64,000 bases of DNA from Salinibacter grassmerensis (GTDB lineage Bacteria > Bacteroidota > Rhodothermia > Rhodothermales > Salinibacteraceae), in the NCBI RefSeq assembly GCF_947077765.1, contig NZ_CAMTTF010000004.1, positions 238,012 through 302,011 of the forward strand. Direction: 5' to 3'. The notes under the pieces are model-generated. The model was given only the letters and a program-made list of their open reading frames with translations, searched no databases and was not told the origin of the DNA. Position numbers and translations under genes: made by a program. Below, one piece after another: positions 54,288 through 62,232 of the stretch (position 1 is its first letter; each line of letters opens with the position of its first letter).

Positions 54288-55247
54288 ATGCGACAGTCTT
54301 TTCAGGGACCGAGCACTAGTGCCGTGCGACGGATTCTATTCGTCTTTCTGGACGGGATCGGACTGGGCCCGGCCGGACCGAAAAACCCGCTTTCGACCGA
54401 CGCCGGCGCCGCATTCCGGCGGCTGGCCGGCGGGGCGCCCTGGGTCCAGTCGCTCCCCGAACGGGCCACCTCCAATCACCTCGTCCGTCCCCTCGACGCC
54501 ACGCTGCAGATGGACGGACTGCCCCAGAGCGGCACCGGACAGGCCACCCTCTTCACCGGCGTAAATTGTGCCGAGCGAGTGGGACGTCACTTCGGGCCGT
54601 ATCCCCACTCCGCCACCCACGACGTTCTGGACCACGAGAACCTCTTCCATCGCGTGCAGGCCCTGCCGTCGGTCCCCGACGGGGGCGTCGCGTTCGCCAA
54701 CGCATTTCCGCCGCGGTTCTTCGAGGCCCCGTCGCGGCGGTGGACCGTCACGACACGCTGCTGCGCAGGGGCCGGCGTGTCCCTTCGCGACCTCGACGCC
54801 CTGCGGGCCCGCCGGGCCGTGGCCGCGGACCTGACGGCAGAGGGCTGGCGGGACGGCCTCCAGCTCGACGTGTCCGCCCGCACGCCCGCCGACGCTGCCC
54901 AGACCCTGTTTGCGACCCACCGCGACCACGTCCTCACCCTGTTTGAGTTTTTCCAGACGGACAAGGTGGGGCACCGGCGGATCGACCTTGCTCCGGGCGT
55001 GCTCCTGGAACGACTCGACAACTTCCTCGGACAGTTGCTCGACCTCCTCGATCCCGCACAGGACACCCTCGTCGTGACGAGTGACCACGGCAACCTGGAG
55101 GACACCAGCCACACCCAACACACCCGCAATCCCGTGCCGCTCCTGGCCTACGGGTGGGCCGCCTCGCACCTGGCCGATGCCCGCACGCTGGCCGGCGTGA
55201 CCCCCGGCATCGTCGAGGCGCTCCGGACCGGGCGCAACGACCGGTGA
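54288..55247 (+). CDS. phosphoglycerate mutase/alkaline phosphatase-superfamily metalloenzyme
   Basis: 319 aa. RRILFVFLDGIGLGPAG supplies the first metal Asp, SGTGQATLFTGVNCAER the phospho-accepting Ser/Thr region, DKVGHRRIDL and VTSDHGNLEDTSHTQHTRNP the remaining metal ligands. This is the core fold of cofactor-independent phosphoglycerate mutase and phosphopentomutase, but at 319 aa it lacks the second iPGM domain, so it is probably a smaller phosphatase or mutase of unknown substrate. Its stop is 3 bases from that of the convergent S46 peptidase gene. Confidence 0.82.
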   Translation: MRQSFQGPSTSAVRRILFVFLDGIGLGPAGPKNPLSTDAGAAFRRLAGGAPWVQSLPERATSNHLVRPLDATLQMDGLPQSGTGQATLFTGVNCAERVGRHFGPYPHSATHDVLDHENLFHRVQALPSVPDGGVAFANAFPPRFFEAPSRRWTVTTRCCAGAGVSLRDLDALRARRAVAADLTAEGWRDGLQLDVSARTPADAAQTLFATHRDHVLTLFEFFQTDKVGHRRIDLAPGVLLERLDNFLGQLLDLLDPAQDTLVVTSDHGNLEDTSHTQHTRNPVPLLAYGWAASHLADARTLAGVTPGIVEALRTGRNDR

Positions 55248-55250
55248 CCC

Positions 55251-57473
55251 TCACCCCTCGGGCCCGGTGCCTGTCGTAATTTCCTCCACGAGGCGATCGG
55301 CCTCGTAGACCGTGCGGAGGGCCTCCAGAATGCCCCGCCCGTCGACCGCCACCGCCCGGGCACCGGTTCGGCGGTACAGGTACTCGTTGGGCAGGGCCTC
55401 CATGTTGCTGTCGAAGACCACTCCTACGACTTCGAGGTCCTCGTTCAGCAGTGCCGACCCGGAACTGCCGCCCGAGATGTCGACGGTCGAGACGAGGTTG
55501 AGGGGGGTGTCGAGGTCGACTGAGTCAACCGCCGTCACCCACCGCGACGGGAGCGCCCACGCCTCCTCAGCGTGGGAAAAGTACTGGTTATACAGCCCAT
55601 GGAAGGTCGTGAAGGGCGGGGCCGTCGTTCCGTTGTACGAATACGACCGCACGCGGCCGTCCGAGAGCCGCAGCGAGCGCGTGGCGTCCGGCGGAAACGT
55701 GGTCCCGTAGATCGAAAGGCGGGCCCGCGAGAGGCGCGCATTGAGGGTTCGCTCCGACGCCCGCACGTCCTGCATCTGGCGGTTCGTGTTGAGGAACATG
55801 GGCGCCAGCGCCTCGATGACCGGCACCGACGGGTCGTCGCTCTTGCGGTACCCCTCGTCGAGCAGGTTGAGGAACTGGGTGGAGTCCATCAGTGCACTTT
55901 CTTCCACCAGACGGTCGGCCACCCCCCCCGGCGTGCGCGTCTTGAACAGTCGCTGGACGGTGGGATGATCGGCGCCGTAGGCCGCCCGGATTTCTTCAAA
56001 CTGCGCCACCAAGAACTCCTTCTCGAGCCCGGCGGGCCAGTTGGTCACCTGCTCGGCGTCCTCCCGGATGGCCTCCAGCCGATCGGGGGGAGCACCGCGC
56101 GTGCGCAGGAAGTCGTAGTAGTATCCGTGAAGCGCCCGCACCAGAATCCGGGACCCGAGCTCCAGGTTGGCGAACGTCGCGAAGGCCCCGGCCTTCTCCG
56201 CCATCACGACCTTGGACTGCTGGAGCCCCTCGATCCGTTCCACAATCGTCCCGTACGACTGCCGCAGCGAGTCGACGGCCCGGATGGAGTCCTGGAGGGC
56301 CTGAACGGCCGCGCCGCGCCGCGCCAGAAGGTACGAATCGCGGAGTCCTCGAAGCTGACCCGTCTGTCCTTTGATCGTGTTCTCGATCGAGAAATAGGTA
56401 TTCCGAAGGTCGTATCGGTCGGACGAGTCGGGGTTACTGCGAATGTAGGTCTCGAGCAGGTCGCCCCGCGTTCGGAGGGTCTCCAGGCGACGGGGAAGCT
56501 CGTGGTCTCGCTGATACTCGAGCTGAGACCTCATTTCGAAGCGACTCGTAGAGCCCGGGTGGCCCACGGCAAAAACCGACTCGTTGGGCTGGGCGCCCTC
56601 CGTAGCCCACGAGAAGTGGTGCTCAGGGCGGAGGGGGTCGCCCGCCGAGGTGTATACCCGAAAAAAAGCCACGTCCAGCGCGTAGCGGGGATACGTGAAG
56701 TTATCCTCCGTCCCCCCGAAATACCCGAGCTGCAGCTCCGGGGCCATCACAAGCCGGACGTCCTCGTACCGGCGGTACGTGTAGGCTGTGTACCGCGCTC
56801 CCTGGTACAGCGCCTTAATTTCCACACGAAGCGAACTGTCCCGCTTGCTGGCCTCAGCCGTCAACTGTTCTTGGAGCGACTGGACGCGCTGCTCGCGGGC
56901 CTGCGCCTCGGCCTCTCGCCCCTGGCGGAGCCCACCGTAGACCGTACCGGTGACGTTCTCCGCCTCGACGAGTTGGTCGACGTACAGATCGGAAGCTCGG
57001 CGTTCTTCGCCGCGCGACGCCGCGTAGAATCCATTTTCAAGGAGGGCCTCTTCGTCCCGACGGACGTCCGTAATGTGCTCCCGCGCACAGTGGTGATTGG
57101 TCATCACGAGGCCCTTCGACGACACGAAGGACGCCGAGCACCCACTGCCAAACCGCAGCGCGCCGCGCCGCGCCTTCGTGCGCCACTCCTCATCGGGGGT
57201 AAAGCCGTGGGTCTCCCGCAAATACGACGTGGGCAGGTTCTCAAACGCCCACATCCGCCCGCGGTCGAACCGCTGGGCCTGGACGGTGTCATAGGGCGAC
57301 GGGGTCGGCACCGCCTCCGTGGCGGTCGCCTCCACCGTATCGTCCACAGATTCGGTCTCGTCGGGGCGCTCCACGACGGGGACCGACACGGTGCCCCCGC
57401 TCCCCCCACAGCCCGTGAGGAGGGCGGCCCCTATTCCCAAAATTGCGACGAGACGCCCAACAGAAGTGCGCAT
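55251..57473 (-). CDS. S46 family dipeptidyl-peptidase (DPP7/DPP11-like), active form
   Basis: 740 aa from ATG 57473. A lipoprotein signal with LLTGC (Cys22) anchors it, in contrast to the soluble periplasmic DPP7/DPP11. A Glu/Thr/Pro-rich spacer precedes RMWAFENLPTSYLRETHG and the serine-protease fold. The catalytic His is in KGLVMTNHHCAREHI (about 120-134), Asp in YPRYALDVAFFRVYTSAG and Ser in DISGGSSGSALL. A helical domain lies between the halves. The family removes dipeptides from peptide N-termini. At the position of Porphyromonas DPP11 Arg673 / DPP7 Gly673 this protein has Ser (VVFDSNMEA), so its specificity is unclear. Confidence 0.92.
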   Translation of the reverse strand: MRTSVGRLVAILGIGAALLTGCGGSGGTVSVPVVERPDETESVDDTVEATATEAVPTPSPYDTVQAQRFDRGRMWAFENLPTSYLRETHGFTPDEEWRTKARRGALRFGSGCSASFVSSKGLVMTNHHCAREHITDVRRDEEALLENGFYAASRGEERRASDLYVDQLVEAENVTGTVYGGLRQGREAEAQAREQRVQSLQEQLTAEASKRDSSLRVEIKALYQGARYTAYTYRRYEDVRLVMAPELQLGYFGGTEDNFTYPRYALDVAFFRVYTSAGDPLRPEHHFSWATEGAQPNESVFAVGHPGSTSRFEMRSQLEYQRDHELPRRLETLRTRGDLLETYIRSNPDSSDRYDLRNTYFSIENTIKGQTGQLRGLRDSYLLARRGAAVQALQDSIRAVDSLRQSYGTIVERIEGLQQSKVVMAEKAGAFATFANLELGSRILVRALHGYYYDFLRTRGAPPDRLEAIREDAEQVTNWPAGLEKEFLVAQFEEIRAAYGADHPTVQRLFKTRTPGGVADRLVEESALMDSTQFLNLLDEGYRKSDDPSVPVIEALAPMFLNTNRQMQDVRASERTLNARLSRARLSIYGTTFPPDATRSLRLSDGRVRSYSYNGTTAPPFTTFHGLYNQYFSHAEEAWALPSRWVTAVDSVDLDTPLNLVSTVDISGGSSGSALLNEDLEVVGVVFDSNMEALPNEYLYRRTGARAVAVDGRGILEALRTVYEADRLVEEITTGTGPEG

Positions 57474-57528
57474 GCAGATGGGTCTCACAACACAGAAGAG
57501 AACGCAATGCAACGCCGAAGCGTGCCCG

Positions 57529-59604
57529 TCAGGGCGAACGGCCGGACGAGCGGCCCCCGAATAGTTCGTCGACCAGCGCGTCCGCCCCGTACACCGCCGT
57601 CAGGGCCTCGCGCAGGCCGCGCACGTCCGTCCCCACGGTCCGCATCCGCTCCGGCAGGAAGAGGTACGTGCCCGCCACGCCTTGAATGTTGGCCTCCGCG
57701 GCGACTCCCACCAGCTCCAGGGATTGGGTGAGGAGCGGCGCTCCATCGTTACTGACCGCCCCGTCGACGGAGGCCACGAAGGTGAGGGGCACCGAGCGAT
57801 CCATGCCCGCTGCCTCTTGCCACCGCTCCGGCAGGGCCCGCGGTTCGTCCCTGCCGAACGCGCGGTTCTGGTCGTAGAGGCCGAAGACGGTGGTGAAGGG
57901 CGGGGCCGTCGTGCCGTTGTACGGGTAGCCGCGGACGCGCCCGTCCGTCAGCCGGGGGGCGCGTCCGCCCGTCAACACTGGGACCGACCGGACGGCGCGA
58001 CGAGCTTCGGCGAGACGCCGGGTGAGACGCCGTTCGGTCTGTGTGAGGTTTCGCCACTGCTCGTGAAACGAGCGGGCCCGCGACCCGACCGCATCGGCCA
58101 CACTGGCCGCGGGGCCGTCGGTGGGGAATGTGTTCGTTCCTCCCGCCGAGGGCGACGCCAGCTGCTCAATGACCGAGGCGGCGCGCTCCGCGGGCGGCTG
58201 CCCGCCGAGGAGCCGATCTATGGCGGCGGTGTCCGGGCGGAGGTGCCGCTGCAGGGCCTCGAGCCGGGCGGCCAGCAGGGCAGTCTCGACCGGAGGACCC
58301 GGCGAAGACTGGCGGGAATCCGCAGTGGCCGTTGAGGCATGCGAGGATGCTGTGCGCGCCGGGGGCTCCTGCTCCCCTCGAAGCAGCCGGCGGTACGTCG
58401 ACGAGCCGTACGCGCCCCCCTTGGCGTCCCCGAAGGCCCGGTAGGCGGCCCCATACGTCCGTTTTGCGTTCTGAATCGCAGCCAGGCTGTCCAGCAGCCC
58501 CCCGAACTGCCGCTGGAGGGCCGGGTCTTGGCGCAGAGCGTGCCGGAGCCAAGCGTCTCGCTGCTCGAGACGGGCCCGGACGTACTCGTTCCGAAGGGCC
58601 TCCAGGCGTACCCGGGTCTGTTTCAGGGCCCGCTCAGCGTCTCGGAGGGCCCTGCGCGACGCGGGCATCGCCTCAGCAGTATCGAGATGAGCCCGTAAGG
58701 CTTGGGCCCGCGTCTCCAGGCGGTCGCGCCGCTCCGGAAGCACCAGGTCCCGCCGCACGGCAAGCTGCGCCGCACTTTCCGCACGGCGGGTGGCCGTGGG
58801 CGGCCCGGCCGAGAACACGGCGTCTCCGGGACGCACCCCCTGCGTAGAGGGTTCGAAAAAGTGGTCGGGGGCCAACGGCCGCCCCTCCGACGTGTAAACG
58901 CGCAGCAGGGCAACATCGAAGGCCGGCCGCGGGTACGTCAGCGCCGCGTCGGTGCCCCCGAACGCACTGATCCGCCGGTCCGGCAGAAAGGCAACGCGCA
59001 CATCCCCGTGTCGCTGATAGGTATACGCCGTGTATGCACCGTTTCCGTCCGTCGCCACCTCCACGTGCCGACGCGCCTCGGTCTCCGACTGGAGCCGCCG
59101 CTGGACCGCGGAGACCGCAGCCGCCTCGGCGGTATCCTTCCGAGCCGCCCGCACCTCCATCGTCACGTCGCTCGTCCGGACCAGGCGGTCTGCATGCAGG
59201 GCCGGCACGGCGCGCTCATCGGCGGGCCGCTCAGCCACGACGGCAGTGTCACGTTGCGCGTCCAGATGCTGTCGCACACAGCGGGCCGTCGTGAGGGCGA
59301 GCCCGTTCGCCGAGACCAGCGCCCCTGTGCACCCCGGAAGCCGCAGGACGCCTCGGCGCAGGTGGGTCGCCCAGGCGCTGTCCACCTCCATCCCGTACCG
59401 CTTCACAAGCCGATCGGCCGGCGGCGCGACGAGGCTCCAGATCCGCCCCGCATCCGACGCCTCCGCTGCGACCGTGTCGCCCGGCGCGGGCGGGCCAAAC
59501 CGCGGTGCCCCCCGGTCCTGCGCCTGCGCCTCCGGCCCGGCCACGGGGCCGCCCCACAGCAGACTCGCCACGCCAATAAGAAGTGCGATGCCTCGGAGCG
59601 TCAT
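57529..59604 (-). CDS. degenerate S46 peptidase paralogue, catalytic His and Ser lost
   Basis: 691 aa, full length, with a Sec signal (ALLIGVASLLWGGPVAGP, cut near AQAQ). It aligns with the upstream S46 protein throughout: RIWSLVAPPADRLVKRYGM, YPRPAFDVALLRVYTSEGRP, APRLTDGRVRGYPYNGTTAP. The active site has gone: NHHC is TARC (GLALTTARCVRQHL), and the Ser motif GGSSGS is AVSNDGA (Ser replaced by Asp). Only the Asp is left. The frame is intact with no stop, so it is not an ordinary pseudogene. It probably has a non-catalytic role such as binding peptides or partnering the active enzyme encoded 55 bases downstream. Confidence 0.88.
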   Translation of the reverse strand: MTLRGIALLIGVASLLWGGPVAGPEAQAQDRGAPRFGPPAPGDTVAAEASDAGRIWSLVAPPADRLVKRYGMEVDSAWATHLRRGVLRLPGCTGALVSANGLALTTARCVRQHLDAQRDTAVVAERPADERAVPALHADRLVRTSDVTMEVRAARKDTAEAAAVSAVQRRLQSETEARRHVEVATDGNGAYTAYTYQRHGDVRVAFLPDRRISAFGGTDAALTYPRPAFDVALLRVYTSEGRPLAPDHFFEPSTQGVRPGDAVFSAGPPTATRRAESAAQLAVRRDLVLPERRDRLETRAQALRAHLDTAEAMPASRRALRDAERALKQTRVRLEALRNEYVRARLEQRDAWLRHALRQDPALQRQFGGLLDSLAAIQNAKRTYGAAYRAFGDAKGGAYGSSTYRRLLRGEQEPPARTASSHASTATADSRQSSPGPPVETALLAARLEALQRHLRPDTAAIDRLLGGQPPAERAASVIEQLASPSAGGTNTFPTDGPAASVADAVGSRARSFHEQWRNLTQTERRLTRRLAEARRAVRSVPVLTGGRAPRLTDGRVRGYPYNGTTAPPFTTVFGLYDQNRAFGRDEPRALPERWQEAAGMDRSVPLTFVASVDGAVSNDGAPLLTQSLELVGVAAEANIQGVAGTYLFLPERMRTVGTDVRGLREALTAVYGADALVDELFGGRSSGRSP

Positions 59605-59723
59605 GAACCGGAAAAGGGATCAGCAACAGACAGGGTGGGTGGATTGGACATGACGCCCGTACAGCCCGGCGCCGACGCAGATCCACCGGAACCTCGGTCC
59701 CATGTTACGATTCCCATTTTTGG

Positions 59724-59738
59724 CAGGTGCAACACCTG
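59724..59738. promoter_or_regulatory. inverted repeat upstream of the tRNA-Leu fragment
   Basis: CAGGTGCAACACCTG has perfect 6-bp arms around CAA and ends 11 bases before the tRNA. It could be part of the tRNA promoter or a protein-binding site; neither is proven. Confidence 0.4.
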
Positions 59739-59749
59739 ACACCCCGCAC

Positions 59750-59795
59750 GCGAAAGTGGCGGAATTGGTAGACGCGCGAGACTTAGGATCTCTTC
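59750..59795 (+). tRNA. tRNA-Leu(UAG), 5' half only; element attachment junction
   Basis: GCGAAAG (acceptor 5' strand, 59750-59756), TG, the D-arm with GGTAGA and the anticodon arm CGAGA-CTTAGGA-TCTC follow the normal tRNA-Leu layout with anticodon TAG. Similarity stops after the anticodon stem: no long variable arm, no GGTTCRA T-loop and no CTTTCGC acceptor strand can be found in the next 300 bases. The nearest gene downstream is a tyrosine integrase. The symmetrical anticodon arm is a common crossover site for such enzymes, so this is probably attL, with the 3' half of the tRNA at the far end of the element. Confidence 0.75.
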
Positions 59796-59802
59796 AAGCT
59801 CG

Positions 59803-59909
59803 CCCGAAATCTACCTTAGCGCCGCCTGAGGGCACTTTTTGACCCGAATTGGCGACTTGGTGTGTACAACCCTGTGACCAATCGCCGCTAAACACCTCTT
59901 GATTTCGGG
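59803..59909. repeat. 9-bp inverted repeat next to the junction
   Basis: CCCGAAATC (59803-59811) and GATTTCGGG (59901-59909) are perfect inverted copies 89 bases apart, just inside the presumed left end of the element. They may be integrase arm sites. Confidence 0.4.
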
Positions 59910-59939
59910 TCGGTAGAGCTCATCCGTAAAGGTCAGCAG

Positions 59940-60029
59940 TCATCTGCGCCGAGCAAGCCCTTCGTACCGGGCGACCCTCTTGCGCTGGGTGAACCTCCTG
60001 TGCTGGATGAGCCTCTTGTGCTGGGCAAG
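59940..60029. repeat. five degenerate 18-bp tandem repeats
   Basis: Units at 59940, 59958, 59976, 59994 and 60012 follow the consensus CCTCTTGYGCTGGGCAAG, the last three most alike. On the minus strand they can be read as repeated PAQE-H peptides in a 63-codon frame, but that frame is not convincing as a gene. They lie between the tRNA junction and the integrase start and end about 70 bases before it. Confidence 0.7.
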
Positions 60030-60100
60030 CCCGCGCTACATCCCAGGCTGCGTCCCAGCCAGTGCCATGTCTTGGTGCCATAGGTCCCCTACCTCTACCT

Positions 60101-61228
60101 ATGGCCTCCATCTACAGACGCAACGACACCTACTACGCGAAATTCCACGACTCCTCTCGGGAGCCAACCGATAAGCGGTTCTCCCTCCGCACCTCCGAAA
60201 GAGACGAGGCGCGCCACCTCCTCACCGATCTGGAGCGGGCCATTGGGAATGGGAACTTCGACCCGTGGCGACACGACCCCTTCGAGACCGTCTTCGCCCC
60301 AGAGGAGGGCGATCCCCAAACTCCCGAGACTACCTCCTTCACTCTGAGTGAGGTGATCGAGGCGTTCTCTCAGGCGAAGAGACAGCAGGGACGAGCCGAG
60401 TCCACGATTCGGAAGTACAGGGACATCTGGCGCATCCTGAAGCGACGAGCCGGACCCGATACGGACCTCAGTAAACTGACCCCCAACCAGATCCGGGGAT
60501 TTGTTTATGACTCGTCGATCAAGCCCACGACCCAGAAGACAAGGTACCGCCACATTCGGGCAGTCCTCCGGTGGGCAGGCGAAGGAGACGTTCTAAGCGA
60601 GGTCGAGGAGCCCCGCGCTGGCAAGAAGCTCCCGAAAGCCGTCCGCGCCGAGGAGCTTGACATGATCTGCCAGTCGGTCGTGAAGGGCTACCAAGAGAAG
60701 CGAAGGGGAGGCGGGTGCCGCCCTCGCGAGATTCTTTGGCTGATCCCGCTCTTCCGCTTTGCCTACTTCACGGGCCTACGAGGGTCCGAGCTCGGTCGTC
60801 TCCGATGGACGCACATCGACCTTAAGCGCCAGCGCCTGACCGTCTACGAACAGAAGAGTGGCAACGAGGACACAATTCCCCTCGTGGAGCCCGCTGTGGC
60901 CCTCCTACAGGCCCTCGACACAGATGACAAGAGCAGCAGGGCATTTGTCTTTCACTCCCCCTCAGGGAACCGGTGGGACCGCTCATCGAAGCGATTCAGG
61001 GAGCACGTCAGCCGCCAGTTCGCAACGTACCGAGACAAGGCAGGGGTGCGCCCGACCCTCACCCTGCACGGACTTCGGCACGGGTTCGCAACCCGATTAG
61101 CCGAGAATGGCGCCTCAGCAATCGTCATCAAGGGGGCCATGCGTCACAGCAGCATCAGCACATCGATGAAGTACGTGCACCTCGCCAACGGGCGCCTTCA
61201 GGAGGAGCTAAACGGGGCATTCTCGTAG
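60101..61228 (+). CDS. tyrosine recombinase/integrase
   Basis: 375 aa from ATG 60101. An N-terminal arm-binding region (MASIYRRNDTYYAKFHDSSR) and a SAM-like core-binding domain (about 80-165, SEVIEAFSQAKRQQGRAEST) precede the catalytic domain. Catalytic residues: Arg227 (TGLRGSELGRLRW), Lys252 (YEQKSGNEDTIP), His323 and Arg326 (LHGLRHGFATRL), His349 (MRHSSISTS) and nucleophile Tyr358 (MKYVHL), all present. It is directed away from the truncated tRNA-Leu, the standard arrangement of a tRNA-targeted element, so it is the likely enzyme that inserted it. Confidence 0.93.
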   Translation: MASIYRRNDTYYAKFHDSSREPTDKRFSLRTSERDEARHLLTDLERAIGNGNFDPWRHDPFETVFAPEEGDPQTPETTSFTLSEVIEAFSQAKRQQGRAESTIRKYRDIWRILKRRAGPDTDLSKLTPNQIRGFVYDSSIKPTTQKTRYRHIRAVLRWAGEGDVLSEVEEPRAGKKLPKAVRAEELDMICQSVVKGYQEKRRGGGCRPREILWLIPLFRFAYFTGLRGSELGRLRWTHIDLKRQRLTVYEQKSGNEDTIPLVEPAVALLQALDTDDKSSRAFVFHSPSGNRWDRSSKRFREHVSRQFATYRDKAGVRPTLTLHGLRHGFATRLAENGASAIVIKGAMRHSSISTSMKYVHLANGRLQEELNGAFS

Positions 61229-61526
61229 CACCAGTCCCTTACTCCTTCACAGGGCACCCGTGCCTCTCTTAGCTGCACACGCTCAGCCTCTGCGCACTGT
61301 CAGGCTTCACGCAATCCCAGAGGATCCGTGTCTGAATATAGCGGATCACCCCCCTGGACGGCACGAGCTTCAGCAGCAGGGATCAGCTTCAGGGACCTAG
61401 ACTACGCCGGTACATCCCTATCCTTATTCTTCATTTACGACTATACCACAAACCGGTTGCGGGGTCGAGAAGGAGCCCGTATCCAGAAGTGTATCGTTTT
61501 CCTTCATTCAGAAACCCCGCCCCGCG
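61229..61526. other. gap between integrase and exonuclease genes
   Basis: 298 bases with no supported gene. GGCAC-CC-GTGCC (61253-61264) followed by TCTCTT is a weak hairpin that could end the integrase transcript. The part at 61420-61510 is AT-richer (CCTTATTCTTCATTTACGAC) and probably holds the promoter of the exonuclease gene. Confidence 0.35.
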
Positions 61527-62201
61527 ATGCGCTATCTCTTCTTCGACACTGAGACAACCGGACTGCTGCCCAAGCCCAAGCCTCCAGTAACCGACACCGA
61601 CAAATGGCCCCGTGTCGTACAGATTGCGTGGTCCCATCTGTCCATCGACCCATACAGCATTGACAGGTCACTTAGCTACATCATCCGCCCCGACGGGTTT
61701 ACCATCCCGCAAGACGCTGCGGCGGTGCACGGCATCACCACCGAACGCGCCGAGGCAGAAGGCTACCCACGAGGTGAGGTGCTGGAGGCATTCAGCAAGG
61801 CTGTAAGCGCCTCGGATGTGCTCGTGGCCCACAGCATGTCCTTCGACCGTCCCGTCGTTCGCGCGGAGCTGGTGCGCCTGGGAATTCCGGATGTCCTCCA
61901 GGATGCAACTACCCTTTGCACCAAAAAGGCGTCCACCGACTACTGCAAGATCCCGTTTCCCAACGGGGGATACGGATACAAGTGGCCCTCTCTCCAAGAG
62001 CTTCACGAGAAGCTTTTCAGGAGTGGATTTGACGATGCCCACGACGCAGGGACAGACGTGAAGGCAGGAGCCCGATGCTTTCTCGAACTGTCGAGGCGGG
62101 GTATAATCTCAGCATCGGACTGTGTCTCCCACCCCTCTGAACAAGAGGCAAATCTCTTTTCCTGCGAAAACACCTCAGTGGGGGGCAACTCACCCTTCTG
62201 A
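61527..62201 (+). CDS. stand-alone DEDDh 3'-5' exonuclease (DnaQ/PolIII epsilon-like)
   Basis: 224 aa. ExoI is YLFFDTETTGLLP (Asp7, Glu9), ExoII VAHSMSFDRPVVRAE and ExoIII HDAGTDVKA with the His and Asp of the DEDDh type. YIIRPDGFTIPQDAAAVHGI and TTERAEAEG match the DnaQ spacing. This would be a proofreading-type 3'-5' DNA (or RNA) exonuclease. It is convergent with the PolA-like gene, whose stop lies 31 bases away. It is part of the mobile element rather than the host replisome set, since no polymerase III gene is near. Confidence 0.9.
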   Translation: MRYLFFDTETTGLLPKPKPPVTDTDKWPRVVQIAWSHLSIDPYSIDRSLSYIIRPDGFTIPQDAAAVHGITTERAEAEGYPRGEVLEAFSKAVSASDVLVAHSMSFDRPVVRAELVRLGIPDVLQDATTLCTKKASTDYCKIPFPNGGYGYKWPSLQELHEKLFRSGFDDAHDAGTDVKAGARCFLELSRRGIISASDCVSHPSEQEANLFSCENTSVGGNSPF

Positions 62202-62232
62202 GATGTACTTCTTTCGAGGCATTCAGCCGCCT

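Noticed and set aside
59940..60029. Possible CRISPR array
   Set aside because: The 18-bp units are directly adjacent without spacers and too divergent; no cas genes.
59795..60100. Group I intron interrupting the tRNA-Leu anticodon arm
   Set aside because: Known tRNA-Leu introns split the anticodon loop, whereas here the whole anticodon arm is intact; no conserved intron core was found and no 3' exon follows within the next few hundred bases.
59920..60111. Small leftward frame with repeated PAQE-H peptide
   Set aside because: It is just the translation of the 18-bp repeats; no start signal or conserved part.
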